This document shows positions 8,930 through 19,096 of a stretch of DNA of 64,000 nt, piece by piece. The stretch's first letter is position 1. Every line of letters begins with the position of its first letter. The position numbers and the translations under genes are program-made. Below the pieces are notes generated by a model that saw only the letters and a program-made list of their open reading frames with translations, ran no database searches and was not told the DNA's origin. The stretch comes from Streptococcus sp. NPS 308 (GTDB lineage: Bacteria > Bacillota > Bacilli > Lactobacillales > Streptococcaceae). Where the stretch lies: contig NZ_AP017652.1 in assembly GCF_002355895.1 (NCBI RefSeq), forward strand, positions 715,001 through 779,000, given 5' to 3'.

Positions 8930-9350
8930 GCTTATTTTGAACAAAAGTTCACTCTAAAGATAGTGTATGTTTTCTATAGTGTATAAATCCAAAATAAGTT
9001 TTTCTCTTGCATTTGTAGCTCATATTCGTTAGAATAATTGTATAGATGAGTGGTCGGCTCATGGTCAATCTGATAGTAATCTTGGACATAAGGGCCAGGC
9101 GGTGGCGGTCACCAGAACAAAATCCGAAAGCAATCTTGGACGTAAGGGCCAAGCGGTGGCAGACACCAGAATAAACCGACTGACTAGGTGGCTTACAGGT
9201 TCTGTAAGTCATCTTTTTACTTTGATAATAATGTTTTATCATTTTAAGGAGAACGCAGTTTTGGCTCGTTCTCTTTTTTGTTGTGATACTTCTTTCAAGG
9301 AATATTTGGTAGGATTGGAGTGAAAAAAGATTAACTAGGAAAGAAGGAAG
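8930..9350. other. Gene-free region with decayed tandem coding repeat and two terminators
   Basis: Contains two copies (about 9078-9117 and 9132-9171) of a unit reading AATCTTGGACATAAGGGCC. They lie in one open frame as SNLG-H/R-KGQAVA, so this looks like the decayed 3' end of a repeat protein. The hairpin CTTACAG/CTGTAAG (9192-9208) with a T-run, and the hairpin AGAACG...CGTTCT followed by T6 near 9251-9278, both look like terminators. Only spurious frames cover it. Confidence 0.5.
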
Positions 9351-9353
9351 TAT

Positions 9354-9764
9354 ATGGAAGTCATTTATCAACGTGATTCGGATCAGGATGGACTGACTGA
9401 TGCTCAAGAATTTGCGCTAGGAACCAATCCTCTTAGCGCAGATTCTGATGGTGATGGACGTTCAGATTTAGTAGAAATAGAAGAAGGAACTAATCCCTTA
9501 GAAAAGGATTTACAAGACATAGATCAAACAAGTATAACTGAACCGTCCTCAGTATTTATGGAAATGAAACAAAAGATTTCAGATATGATGGAGAGTCACT
9601 ACAAGGAATTTATACAGGCTCTGATTAGTATTGAAACAGGGATTGAAAACGAACAAGACCTTGAAGACTTATATACTTACTACATGAGAACAGATGCTGT
9701 TTCTCTTTTGTCTAGTGATTTAGAAACCAGTCCTCAAGAGGTTGAAATGGAGATAGAGTTGTAG
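9354..9764 (+). CDS. Thrombospondin type-3-like calcium-motif protein
   Basis: 136 residues. The N-terminal 50 residues carry two D-x-D-x-D-G loops (DSDQDGLTD and DSDGDGRSD) with spacing typical of thrombospondin type 3 repeats, which bind calcium. The rest is acidic and helical. There is no signal peptide, so it is probably cytoplasmic unless exported otherwise. The ribosome site AGGAAG stands before ATG 9354. It directly precedes the methylase-helicase gene, as in Tn5252-like elements. The role is unknown. Confidence 0.75.
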   Translation: MEVIYQRDSDQDGLTDAQEFALGTNPLSADSDGDGRSDLVEIEEGTNPLEKDLQDIDQTSITEPSSVFMEMKQKISDMMESHYKEFIQALISIETGIENEQDLEDLYTYYMRTDAVSLLSSDLETSPQEVEMEIEL

Positions 9765-9796
9765 GGGAATCATGTGATTCTCCTATTTTCGTATAG

Positions 9797-12700
9797 ATGA
9801 AAGGAGCGAGTATGGAAGTAATGCAATTATTGGCTATGTTTCGTGGAACAATTCCAAAAGATAGAGAGAAAATGGACCTATTTCTTCGTTATCAAGCGCA
9901 ACATTTTGATGAGAAATGGCAGGACTTGGTAGAGAGTTTTTTGGCTGAAGAGGGCAAGATAGAAGAGATACCTCATGTGTATTCGTTTCATCAAGATATT
10001 GTTTCTTTCCTAGAGGCTAGTTCTGAAAATAATGACCAAGATTTAGAAAGTTACACAAGAAATTTTGGACAAGCAGGTCTAAGTAAATTATCTCAATTAA
10101 GTAATTTTGAGAAAAACTTGGTGCTAGAAGTCGCAACCTATAATCTTTTCACTCGATTTTACATCCAATCTGAAAAAGAGAAGCTAACACCATTAAGTGA
10201 GCTTGTATTTCATCAGAATCAGGATGTCAATTTAGTCAATGTCTATCGGGTTGCGAATAATCTATCTGGCCGCATTAGTAGAGATATAGAGGAGTTTCTT
10301 CTAATGGTTGATTCCAAAGAACTAAAAAAAGAAGTTCTTGAGATTCATTTTGAAGAAAAAGAAGGAGATGTTCTAGCCTATTTGGGTTCAGAATTGTTGG
10401 CTACTTTAGATATCGTTACGGATTTTGTCCATCATGAAGAAAACTACACACAACTCCCACTGACACAAAAGCTGAAGATTATTACTTATTTTGATGAAGT
10501 AAAGGCTATAAGAGAAAAGTCTAAGCAAGTAGAGGAAGCAGTCTTATCTTTAGATAATATTGACCAGGTAGAAGAAAATGTGGAAGTTCATTCCCTATCT
10601 AAAGTAGATAAAATTGTAGAAGAAGCTTTGAGGGAATATCCGATTGGTTCACAAGTAAGTTATAAAGGACAAGTATTTCAGTTGGTTTCAATTGAAAATG
10701 CACAGTTAAATGGCTTAGTTCGCCTAGAGCTATTCAATGATTCCAACCAGTTATTTGAAGAGAATCCTATCTTATACTTGAACAGTTTAGAAGAGATTGA
10801 ACAAGTATTGTCTCATGTAGAACTTGAAAAAGAAGATTCAGAGATTGAGATGGATTCATCAAGTGAAAGTCAGGAAATAGATTTGTTTTCCTATCTGGAA
10901 GAAGAAAAGGAAAAGGATGATGAAACAGAATCAACACCACTTATTTCAAGTATAGAAGAGTTGGATACTCCTGTTCAAGATTTTGTTTTTCCAGATGATT
11001 TAGAGAACTTTTATCCTAAGACAAATCGAGAAAAAATTGAAACGAATATCGCCGCAATTGAACTTGTTAAAAGATTAGAAAAAGAGGGACGACAAGCGAA
11101 TCCAGAAGAACAAGAGCTACTAGCTAAGTATGTCGGCTGGGGTGGTCTTGCCAATGAATTTTTCGATGAACTTAATCCAAAGTATGAAACAGAACGTTTA
11201 ACTCTCAAGAGCTTAGTAAGTAAATCAGAATACTCGACCATGAAACAAAGTTCTCTCACAGCCTATTATACAGACCCAATGATTATTCGCCAGATTTGGC
11301 AAAAATTACTGGATGATGGTTTTGAGGGAGGAAGGATATTAGATCCTTCTATGGGGACTGGGAACTTCTTTGCGGCTATGCCTAGAAGTATACGAGAGAA
11401 ATCAGAACTCTATGGAGTTGAATTAGACAGTGTGACTGGCGCAATCGCAAAACAACTTCACCCCAATACCCATATTGAAGTGCGAGGATTTGAAGAAGTT
11501 CCCTATCAAAATAATAGTTTTGATTTAGTCTTAACGAATGTTCCATTTGGAAATTTTCGCATTGCCGATAAAAACTATGATAAACCTTATATGATTCATG
11601 ATTACTTTGTCAAACACTCACTTGATTTAGTAAGAGACGGAGGGCAAGTATCGATTATCTCTTCTATTGGCACAATGGATAAGCGGACAGATAATGTCTT
11701 ACAAGAGATTAAAATCAACACTCATTTTTTAGGGGGAGTTCGGTTGCCGGATACGGCTTTTAAAACGATTGCAGGTACTCGAGTGACCACAGACCTCCTC
11801 TTCTTTCAAAAGGATCAAGCAAAGAATCTTCATGAGGAGGAGCTTGTCTTTAGTGGCTCTATTCCCTTTGAGGAGGATAAGCGTGTCTGGATCAATCCTT
11901 ATTTTGATGGGAAATACAATACACAAGTTTTGGGTGAATATGAGGTACGTAATTTTAATGGAGGAACTCTCAATGTTAAGGGGGTATCAGAAACATTAGC
12001 TACTGACATAATGAAAGCATTCGAGAATGTGGAAGCACCTAAACCAATTGACAATTCTTTGAAAGCACCTGTTTTTATCAAAGAAGAAGTGGATAATTCT
12101 ATCCCAAGTCGTATACGTGAGGACTTAGCGCTCTATTCTTTTGGATATGAGGGAAATCAAATTTATTACCGAGATACGCATGGCATTCGGAAAAGTTCAA
12201 AAGTAGACGAAATTAGTTATTATGTAGATGAGAAGGGAGAGTTTAAAGCTTGGGACAGTTCTTTGTCTGAACATAAAATAGATCGATTCGTGCAACTTCA
12301 TTTGACAGATGAGGAAGCACTAGATGTTTACAAGTCAGAAGAAGCGAGTAAAAGGGGGAAATATAAGGGACTGTTCAAAAAAACTGTCTTTTATGAAAGT
12401 CCCTTATCGGATAAGGATATTAGTCGCATTAAGGGCATGGTTGATTTGAGAGAGACCTATCAATCCTTAATTGAAATTCAACGTCATCAAGATTATAGTC
12501 GGACAGATTTTCAGGTATTACTTAGTAAACTCAATCGTGACTATGACCGCTTTGTAAGTCAATTTGGATACTTGAATGCCTCCGTTAATCGGAACTTATT
12601 TGATAGTGACGATAAGTATTCTTTACTAGCAAGTTTAGAAGATGAATACATTGATTCTAAAGATCAGAAAGTAAAATATAAAAAATCTTTAGCCTTTGAG

Positions 12701-15700
12701 AAAGCATTGGTTAGGCCAGAGAGAGTGATTGCAAGAGTATCAACGGCTTTAGATGCCTTAAACTCTAGTTTATCGGATGGTAGAGGGGTTGATTTAGAAT
12801 ATATGGTATCAATTTATCCCGAACATAGCCAAGCTGCTATTTTAGATGAGTTAGGTGACCAGATTTTAATGGATCCAGAAAGCTATTTAAGAGGGGAAAG
12901 AAAATACCTTTCTAAGAACCAGTTTTTATCAGGAGATATTCTCAACAAGATAGAAGTAGTTCAACTATTAGTGGAGGAAAACAACCAAGAATATGATTGG
13001 AACCATGCTTTAGATTTGTTAGAATCTGTTCGCCCTCCAAGGATTCATCTGGCAGATATTGAATTTAAAATAGGGTCACGTTGGATTCCTCAATCCGTTT
13101 ATGGTAAATTTGCCTTTGAATGTTTCACCAATCGTGAATTTGAATTGTCTTCGCCAGATGTTGAACAAGTCATTGAAGTGAATCCTGTTGATGGGCAGGT
13201 TCATTTAAGGACATCATTTGCTTATCGCTATCCAAGTGCCAAAGATAGTAGTCTTGGAGTTAGTGGGTCACGTTATGATACAGGAAGAAAGATTTTTGAG
13301 AATTTACTTAATTCGAACCAACCGACGATTACTATGACTATTACGGAAGGAGAAAAGAAAAAGACCATCACAGATTTGGAAAAAACCTCTGTTCTAAGAG
13401 CAAAAGAGCAGCATTTACAAGAGCTCTTTCAAGACTTTGTCTCACGGTATCCAGAAGTCCAACAAGTCATTGAAGAAAGTTATAATCGTCTTTATAATCG
13501 AACGGTTAGTCGAGAGTATGATGGTAGCCATCTAGTCATTGATGGCTTGGCACAAAACATCAGTCTTCGTCCTCATCAAGAGAATGCCATTCAAAGAATC
13601 GTAGAAGAAAAAAGAGCCTTATTAGCTCATGAGGTAGGTTCAGGAAAGACCTTGACCATGCTTGGTGCTGGCTTTAAATTAAAGGAGTTGGGGATGGTTC
13701 ATAAGCCCTTGTATGTGGTGCCCTCTAGTTTATCTGCTCAATTTGGCCAAGAAATCATGAAATTTTTCCCTACTAAAAAGGTCTTTGTGACTACTAAGAA
13801 AGATTTTGTGAAGGCAAGAAGAAAACAATTTGTGTCACGTATTATTACAGGAGATTACGATGCCATTGTCATTGGAGATTCTCAATTTGAAAAAATCCCT
13901 GTCAGTAAAGAAAGACAGATGAATTATATTGAGGATAAACTCAATGAACTACGAGAGATTAAAACACATTCTGAAAATAAGTATACCGTTAAAGAAGCAG
14001 AACAATCAATAAGTGGCCTAGAGAAACAATTGGAAGAACTGCAACGCTTCAATCGTGATAGTTTTATTGATTTTGAGAACCTAGGGATTGATTTTCTCTT
14101 TGTAGATGAAGCACATCACTTTAAAAATATTCGTCCAATTACTGGACTTGGGAATGTAGCAGGAATTACCAATACAACTTCTAAGAAGAATGTGGATATG
14201 GAAATGAAGGTTCGACAGATTCAGGAAGAACATGATTTTAAAAATATTGTCTTTGCGACAGGGACACCCGTTTCCAATTCTATTAGTGAGTTATACACTA
14301 TGATGAACTATATTCAACCAGATATCTTAAAACGCTATCAAGTTGATTATTTTGACTCTTGGGTAGGTGCTTTTGGAGAAATTCAAAACTCTATGGAATT
14401 AGCTCCTACAGGGGATAAGTATCAGCCTAAGAAACGATTTAAAAAGTTTGTCAATCTACCTGAATTGATGAAAATCTATAAAGAAACAGCCGACATTCAA
14501 ACACAAGATATGTTGGATTTACCTGTTCCAGAAGCCCATATTATTCCTATTGAGAGTGAGTTAACTGAAAACCAGAAACTCTATTTAGAAGAATTAGTTA
14601 TGAGGTCAGATGCGGTCAAATGTGGAACAGTCGATCCGAGTCAGGATAATATGTTAAAGATAACGGGTGAGGCAAGGAAACTAGCTATTGATATGCGTTT
14701 ATTGGACTCTAGTTATAGTCTAGCAGACAATCATAAACTGCTTCAGGTAGTGGATAATGTTGAAAGAATTTATCGTGAGGGAATGGAAAATAAGGCTACT
14801 CAGATGATTTTTTCAGATATTGGAACACCTAAGAAAAAGGATAATGGCTTTGATGTCTATTCTGAAATAAAGGCTTTATTGGTTGATAGAGGAATCCCTA
14901 GTAAGGAAATTGCCTTTGTACATGATGCCAATAGTGATGAAAAAAAGAATAGTTTGTCTCGAAAGGTCAATGCAGGAGAGGTGCGGATTCTCCTTGCCTC
15001 AACTGAAAAAGGAGGAACAGGTTTAAATGTTCAGAGCAAGATGAAAGCAGTTCATCACCTGGATGTACCGTGGAGACCAAGTGACATTCAGCAACGCAAT
15101 GGACGTATTATCCGACAGGGAAATGAAAACAAGGAAGTAGATATTTACCACTATATTACCAAAGGTTCGTTTGATAATTATCTATGGGCAACTCAGGAGA
15201 ACAAACTCCGCTATATTAAGCAGATTATGACATCTAAGGAGCCGATTCGTGCTGCAGAAGACATTGATGAACAGACTATGACAGCTTCTGATTTTAAGGC
15301 GCTAGCAACAGGTAATCCTTATCTCAAATATAAGATGGAACTAGAGAATGATCTAACTCTATTAGAGAATCAGAGACGCGCCTTTCAACGCAGCAAGGAT
15401 CACTATCGTAATACAATCTCTTACTGTGAAGAAAATATGCCCATTCTTGAGAAACGATTAAGTAAGTATGAAGGCGACATTCAACAGTCTGAAATGTCGA
15501 AAGACCAGGCATTTTCTATGACGGTAGGTAAGCAAGCTTTTGATCAACGAGCTGAAGCAGGGGAATCCCTACACCGTCTTATCCGTCATAATCAAGCTGA
15601 CAGTATAGAATTTCGAACCTTAGCAAGCTATCGAGGATTTGACATTAAAATGCTTAGTCTTCCAACAAATCAACCTCTTCCTGAAACCTTCTCTGTTAAG

Positions 15701-16036
15701 ATTGTAGGAGAAAATCAGTATTCTGTCGGTTTGGATTTGTATTCTCCTTTGGGAACGATTCAAAGACTCCAACATACGATTGATCACCTTAAGGAGGACC
15801 AAGTGAAAACTCAGAACTTATTGGATGAATTAAAGGATAAATGGACTACTGCTAAAGTAGAAATTGAGAAAAATTTTCCAAAGGAAGAGGATTATCAAAC
15901 TAAAAAGGCCGAATACGATGTACTCGCGCCATTGATTGAAACAGAAACGGATTTAGATATTATTGATCAGGCCTTAAGACAATTCCACGAAAAAGGAAAA
16001 GAAAAGCAGGAACAACTTTCTTTTGAATTAGATTAA
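9797..16036 (+). CDS. ICE-encoded SNF2-type helicase fused to adenine methyltransferase
   Basis: 2079 residues. The acidic N-terminal part is ICE-specific. An N6-adenine methyltransferase core has SAM motif DPSMGTGNFF near residue 516 and catalytic motif NVPFG near 579. A superfamily-2 helicase follows, with P-loop HEVGSGKT near 1278, DEAH near 1437, ATGTPVSNS near 1486 and motif VI QQRNGRIIRQG near 1764. Coiled coil ends the protein. ATG 9812 is a possible shorter start; GGAG precedes it. Such fused proteins are common in ICEs of Firmicutes and are thought to modify or protect element DNA during transfer. The function is inferred, the domains are clear. Confidence 0.9.
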   Translation: MKGASMEVMQLLAMFRGTIPKDREKMDLFLRYQAQHFDEKWQDLVESFLAEEGKIEEIPHVYSFHQDIVSFLEASSENNDQDLESYTRNFGQAGLSKLSQLSNFEKNLVLEVATYNLFTRFYIQSEKEKLTPLSELVFHQNQDVNLVNVYRVANNLSGRISRDIEEFLLMVDSKELKKEVLEIHFEEKEGDVLAYLGSELLATLDIVTDFVHHEENYTQLPLTQKLKIITYFDEVKAIREKSKQVEEAVLSLDNIDQVEENVEVHSLSKVDKIVEEALREYPIGSQVSYKGQVFQLVSIENAQLNGLVRLELFNDSNQLFEENPILYLNSLEEIEQVLSHVELEKEDSEIEMDSSSESQEIDLFSYLEEEKEKDDETESTPLISSIEELDTPVQDFVFPDDLENFYPKTNREKIETNIAAIELVKRLEKEGRQANPEEQELLAKYVGWGGLANEFFDELNPKYETERLTLKSLVSKSEYSTMKQSSLTAYYTDPMIIRQIWQKLLDDGFEGGRILDPSMGTGNFFAAMPRSIREKSELYGVELDSVTGAIAKQLHPNTHIEVRGFEEVPYQNNSFDLVLTNVPFGNFRIADKNYDKPYMIHDYFVKHSLDLVRDGGQVSIISSIGTMDKRTDNVLQEIKINTHFLGGVRLPDTAFKTIAGTRVTTDLLFFQKDQAKNLHEEELVFSGSIPFEEDKRVWINPYFDGKYNTQVLGEYEVRNFNGGTLNVKGVSETLATDIMKAFENVEAPKPIDNSLKAPVFIKEEVDNSIPSRIREDLALYSFGYEGNQIYYRDTHGIRKSSKVDEISYYVDEKGEFKAWDSSLSEHKIDRFVQLHLTDEEALDVYKSEEASKRGKYKGLFKKTVFYESPLSDKDISRIKGMVDLRETYQSLIEIQRHQDYSRTDFQVLLSKLNRDYDRFVSQFGYLNASVNRNLFDSDDKYSLLASLEDEYIDSKDQKVKYKKSLAFEKALVRPERVIARVSTALDALNSSLSDGRGVDLEYMVSIYPEHSQAAILDELGDQILMDPESYLRGERKYLSKNQFLSGDILNKIEVVQLLVEENNQEYDWNHALDLLESVRPPRIHLADIEFKIGSRWIPQSVYGKFAFECFTNREFELSSPDVEQVIEVNPVDGQVHLRTSFAYRYPSAKDSSLGVSGSRYDTGRKIFENLLNSNQPTITMTITEGEKKKTITDLEKTSVLRAKEQHLQELFQDFVSRYPEVQQVIEESYNRLYNRTVSREYDGSHLVIDGLAQNISLRPHQENAIQRIVEEKRALLAHEVGSGKTLTMLGAGFKLKELGMVHKPLYVVPSSLSAQFGQEIMKFFPTKKVFVTTKKDFVKARRKQFVSRIITGDYDAIVIGDSQFEKIPVSKERQMNYIEDKLNELREIKTHSENKYTVKEAEQSISGLEKQLEELQRFNRDSFIDFENLGIDFLFVDEAHHFKNIRPITGLGNVAGITNTTSKKNVDMEMKVRQIQEEHDFKNIVFATGTPVSNSISELYTMMNYIQPDILKRYQVDYFDSWVGAFGEIQNSMELAPTGDKYQPKKRFKKFVNLPELMKIYKETADIQTQDMLDLPVPEAHIIPIESELTENQKLYLEELVMRSDAVKCGTVDPSQDNMLKITGEARKLAIDMRLLDSSYSLADNHKLLQVVDNVERIYREGMENKATQMIFSDIGTPKKKDNGFDVYSEIKALLVDRGIPSKEIAFVHDANSDEKKNSLSRKVNAGEVRILLASTEKGGTGLNVQSKMKAVHHLDVPWRPSDIQQRNGRIIRQGNENKEVDIYHYITKGSFDNYLWATQENKLRYIKQIMTSKEPIRAAEDIDEQTMTASDFKALATGNPYLKYKMELENDLTLLENQRRAFQRSKDHYRNTISYCEENMPILEKRLSKYEGDIQQSEMSKDQAFSMTVGKQAFDQRAEAGESLHRLIRHNQADSIEFRTLASYRGFDIKMLSLPTNQPLPETFSVKIVGENQYSVGLDLYSPLGTIQRLQHTIDHLKEDQVKTQNLLDELKDKWTTAKVEIEKNFPKEEDYQTKKAEYDVLAPLIETETDLDIIDQALRQFHEKGKEKQEQLSFELD

Positions 16037-16110
16037 AAAATATATATAAATAGCGGACAAGAAAAGAAAAGCGCGGTAAAATAAAGATAGAAAGAAGCGA
16101 GGTAACGATT

Positions 16111-16395
16111 ATGATGGAAGATACCTATTATCAATTAGAAGAGGCTTTGGTACAGGGATTTCAAACACCTGAAGAATACCAAGCCTACAAGGAGTTAAAG
16201 GAACATTATGAGGAAGTGACAGGGGATTACAGTTTTTCTAAACGAGAACTCACTAGTCAATTGGAAATCTCTCTTCAGAATCATCGAGGTGTGGACTTTG
16301 AAGAACATGAAAAAGAGGAGTATTTGGACTTAGTTCAAAAATTAGAAGAGTTTGATTCCTCTTTTGCCACCTATTATCGTCAATTGATTGACTAG
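16111..16395 (+). CDS. Small acidic ICE protein, unknown function
   Basis: 94 residues, strongly acidic and helical, with no membrane segment. The ribosome site GCGAGG stands before the ATG (16111 or 16114). It sits 75 bp after the methylase-helicase gene and 13 bp before the small membrane protein, so the three are probably co-transcribed. Small proteins of this kind recur at this place in Tn5252-like elements. No family recognised. Confidence 0.7.
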   Translation: MMEDTYYQLEEALVQGFQTPEEYQAYKELKEHYEEVTGDYSFSKRELTSQLEISLQNHRGVDFEEHEKEEYLDLVQKLEEFDSSFATYYRQLID

Positions 16396-16408
16396 AAAGG
16401 AGAAAGTC

Positions 16409-16705
16409 ATGAATGATTTACTCCTTTTCCCAGTAATTTTTTTAGCAGTAGGAGGAATTCTCATTCTTTTATGGAGGCTCTTTCTTATTGCCAGTGGACT
16501 TTTCCTGATTGGTTTTGTCAGTTTTCTTATTTTCGTAGAAGTCTATGGAATTTATTTGTTCTTTACTGAACCTAGTTTATATTTTGATGATATCAGACAA
16601 CATGGTTTAACTAGTTTTACGGCTGTGTACCTTTTCATCAATCTGATGTTGGTTATAGGATTCAGTTGGCGCTTCATTAACTCCATAAATAAGAAAAAAA
16701 TGTGA
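16409..16705 (+). CDS. Small membrane protein of the ICE
   Basis: 98 residues with about three hydrophobic segments (roughly residues 5-25, 28-50 and 70-90). ATG 16409 is preferred because AAAGGAGAAA lies 6 bp upstream; an upstream TTG at 16388 lies inside the previous gene. It is probably co-transcribed with the 94-residue gene and ends at a hairpin. The function is unknown, but the location suggests a part of the mating apparatus or an accessory. Confidence 0.7.
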   Translation: MNDLLLFPVIFLAVGGILILLWRLFLIASGLFLIGFVSFLIFVEVYGIYLFFTEPSLYFDDIRQHGLTSFTAVYLFINLMLVIGFSWRFINSINKKKM

Positions 16706-16718
16706 ACTTTTTAGATAG

Positions 16719-16916
16719 TTAAAAGACTTTATCTGAATCTAAATTCGGATAAGGTTTTTTATTTGCCTTGATTCTTTCATATACTTCATAGCTAAATTGG
16801 AGCAATAATTTATGAAAATCATTATCCTCACTATTATTACTTGTATTTATGGCTTGTTTATGTCGTTCAATATGAGAAAGAGCTCTTCTCAAATTTTCTT
16901 CTTTTAATTTGTTCAT
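16719..16916 (-). CDS. Possible small protein on the opposite strand
   Basis: 65-residue open frame, MNKLKEEN to DSDKVF, hydrophilic and helical. It has no clear ribosome site, and its last codons form part of the forward terminator stem (about 16727-16757). It is flanked by genes on the other strand. It may be a real small gene or chance; the composition looks protein-like but I recognise no family. Confidence 0.3.
   Translation of the reverse strand: MNKLKEENLRRALSHIERHKQAINTSNNSEDNDFHKLLLQFSYEVYERIKANKKPYPNLDSDKVF
16725..16762 (+). terminator. Terminator after the small membrane protein gene
   Basis: Imperfect hairpin ACTTTATCTGAAT / ATTCGGATAAGG followed by TTTTTTA on the forward strand. 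Confidence 0.65.
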
Positions 16917-17075
16917 ATTTATATTATAAACTGAAGACAGCTAGTTTTGATATTTTTCTCTGAACTGTATGATTTTGAGCCTGAAATGTAGGAATCACCT
17001 TTCGTTGTGGTGTGATAAAACTTACAAGTTCTTTTTGTTATTCTTGACCTAGTTTTTATAGAAAGAAGGTCTAAG

Positions 17076-17717
17076 ATGTTAAATAAAGTCAAAACTAAAG
17101 CCTTAATTAGTGTTGGAGCAGTAGCCGCAACTAGCTTTATTCTCATGATGGGATATACTGCTGGTCAACATTCTACTGCTAAACAAAGTCGCAAAGAGAT
17201 TGAATTGGCTGCAGCTAAACTTGTAGAGGATAAACAAGCAGAAGATAAAGCTACCATTTTGTCATCGGATACTGTAAAAGAATTTTTAACACAGTATTAT
17301 ACGAAAGAAAAACTCGGAGAAAATAATACACGTATTCAACCTTATATGACTGAATCAGCTTATTCTCAAGAATTGTCAAGTCAAAATGATGCCATGAACC
17401 AAGTGTATAAGGACTATATTTTGGATTATCATTTTGAAAAAGCTGATATCTTTGTCAATCAGACTACGAATCAAGCTATTGCCATGGTCTCTTATAATGT
17501 AACCTATGTATCTGATTTAAAGAATGCCAACCAATCAAAGACCAATCAGACAGAAACTAGAACGGTTAAGTTGTCTTATTCGAAAATACCAGGTAAGTTA
17601 TTGGTCAACCAAGTACAGGTTTGGAAATCTGGGTTAGATGATTTAGATAAGGCCACTCCCAAAACTCTAGAAGAATCATCATCAATACCATCACTGCCAA
17701 ATACTACGACAAAATGA
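17076..17717 (+). CDS. VirB8/TcpC-like conjugation protein
   Basis: 213 residues. It has a basic start, one membrane segment at about residues 9-27, a short alpha-helical linker rich in Ala/Glu/Lys, and an extracellular domain of the NTF2-like kind, ending in a Ser/Thr/Pro-rich tail. This layout fits VirB8/TcpC-type channel proteins of Gram-positive ICEs. The ribosome site GAAAGAAGG stands before ATG 17076. The Toprim primase gene starts 9 bp after its stop. Assignment rests on topology and position, so it is moderate. Confidence 0.65.
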   Translation: MLNKVKTKALISVGAVAATSFILMMGYTAGQHSTAKQSRKEIELAAAKLVEDKQAEDKATILSSDTVKEFLTQYYTKEKLGENNTRIQPYMTESAYSQELSSQNDAMNQVYKDYILDYHFEKADIFVNQTTNQAIAMVSYNVTYVSDLKNANQSKTNQTETRTVKLSYSKIPGKLLVNQVQVWKSGLDDLDKATPKTLEESSSIPSLPNTTTK

Positions 17718-17726
17718 TGATATTGC

Positions 17727-18812
17727 ATGGAAATAGAAGAATGTAAGCAAATTTCAATTCTTGATGTAGCAAGTCGTTTGGGTATCTCCTTTAAACAAGT
17801 TTCTAGCAGTGTCTATGAACATCCTGAACACGATTCATTCCGAATTTTTTCGAATACCAATACTTTTAAATGGTTTTCAAGAGATATTCAAGGTGATGTC
17901 ATTGATTTTGTTCGACTTGTTAAGGGAACTTCCTTTAAAGAAGCTCTAACTTTTCTTTCTGAAGAACCTTTTCAAAAAGAAGCTGTTCAAGAAAATAGAG
18001 ATAGTCCATTTTATTATCCTTTAAAGAGAATAGAAGATTCTAGCTGTAGTCTGGCTAGATATTATTTAACAGAACGTAGAGGAATCTCAGAAGAAATCGT
18101 ACAAAAGATGATTCAACAAGGTTTGATAGCACAAGCCAGTTGGAAAACAAATGAAACTGTTGAACCTGTTATTGTTTTTAAAAGTTTTGATCATCGTCAC
18201 AAACTGCAGGCAGCAAGCTTACAAGGAATTTATAAGAATCACTCTCTTCCTAGAGAAAGGTTAAAAACGATTCTAAAAGGAAGCCATGGATATGTTGGAA
18301 TATCCTTTGACATTGGTAAACCAAATAGACTGGTCTTTTGTGAATCGTTCATCGACTTGATGAGCTATTACGAACTTCATAAACAAAGTCTAACTAATGT
18401 TCGTTTGGTATCTATGGAAGGATTAAAAAGGTCTGTTGTTGCTTATCAAACTTTACGACTAATAGCTGAAGAAAATCAGAAGTTGGAATTTTTAGATACA
18501 GTAACACCTTCAAAGTTATTGCATTTGATCAATACAATTCGTGATACCACCACCTATTTCGATAATCATCCTGATTTATTGACACTTGCGGTAGATTGTG
18601 ATGATGCAGGAAAAGATTTTTCTGATAAGTTATCTCAATCAGGATTTCCTGTTTTACTGGATTTACCTAATAATGAATCTGGGAAAGAAAAAATAGACTG
18701 GAACGATATTCTTAGAGAAAAGAAATCAGATTTTCAATTTAAGCTTGAAACTGTAAAAGAGACATTTGGAAATCCACCAGTAAGACAATTATCTCAATGT
18801 TTAGAACTGTGA
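17727..18812 (+). CDS. DUF3991/Toprim-type primase-like protein
   Basis: 361 residues. The N-terminal 80 residues resemble a CHC2-like/DUF3991 domain, including the phrase KWFSRDIQGDVIDFVRLV found in mobile-element primases, though the zinc-binding cysteines are lacking. The C-terminal part is Toprim: VFCESFIDLMSYYEL carries the Glu near residue 207 and LAVDCDDAGKDF the D-x-D near residue 292. It is probably involved in replication or priming of the transferred strand. It is near-adjacent to the VirB8-like gene. Confidence 0.8.
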   Translation: MEIEECKQISILDVASRLGISFKQVSSSVYEHPEHDSFRIFSNTNTFKWFSRDIQGDVIDFVRLVKGTSFKEALTFLSEEPFQKEAVQENRDSPFYYPLKRIEDSSCSLARYYLTERRGISEEIVQKMIQQGLIAQASWKTNETVEPVIVFKSFDHRHKLQAASLQGIYKNHSLPRERLKTILKGSHGYVGISFDIGKPNRLVFCESFIDLMSYYELHKQSLTNVRLVSMEGLKRSVVAYQTLRLIAEENQKLEFLDTVTPSKLLHLINTIRDTTTYFDNHPDLLTLAVDCDDAGKDFSDKLSQSGFPVLLDLPNNESGKEKIDWNDILREKKSDFQFKLETVKETFGNPPVRQLSQCLEL

Positions 18813-18862
18813 TAACAAAATCAAGATGTTTTAGCTAATATTAGAATGAAGGAGGATCGTAT

Positions 18863-19096
18863 ATGACCATAATCGAGCGCTTAGAAGAAAAGGTCACTAG
18901 GCAAGAAAGCAAGGTAGCAAGAGAGACAGAAAAACTCGCTGCTTACAAAGAACAACTGGAGACAGCGATGTTTGCGACGTTCAAAAGGCGTCAAAGCATC
19001 AGTCACATGAGTTTTGAAGAAGCTCTTGACCATGCCTTTGGTAAAGAAAGACAATTCGATGATTCTGAATTTAGAAAGGATGAAATGAGTGAATGA
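18863..19096 (+). CDS. Small coiled-coil ICE protein
   Basis: 77 residues, highly charged, with a coiled coil in the first 45. The strong ribosome site AAGGAGGATCG precedes ATG 18863. It overlaps the next gene by 4 bp (ATGA), so the two are translationally coupled. It resembles small conserved proteins of streptococcal ICEs (I recall a DUF5965 label). No function is known. Confidence 0.7.
   Translation: MTIIERLEEKVTRQESKVARETEKLAAYKEQLETAMFATFKRRQSISHMSFEEALDHAFGKERQFDDSEFRKDEMSE

Noticed and set aside
8961-9210. CRISPR-like repeat pattern
   Set aside because: Only two units, they lie in one coding frame, and there are no regular spacers and no cas genes.
9102-9323. 73-residue forward frame with KGQAVA repeats as a gene
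   Set aside because: It has no start of its own and crosses two hairpin terminators; kept only as decayed remnant.
8949-9407. 152-residue reverse open frame
   Set aside because: It runs through terminators, a decayed repeat and the start of the calcium-motif gene, has an odd composition and no ribosome site.
11011-12081. Reverse frames inside the methylase-helicase gene
   Set aside because: They lie antisense to a clear long gene with catalytic motifs.
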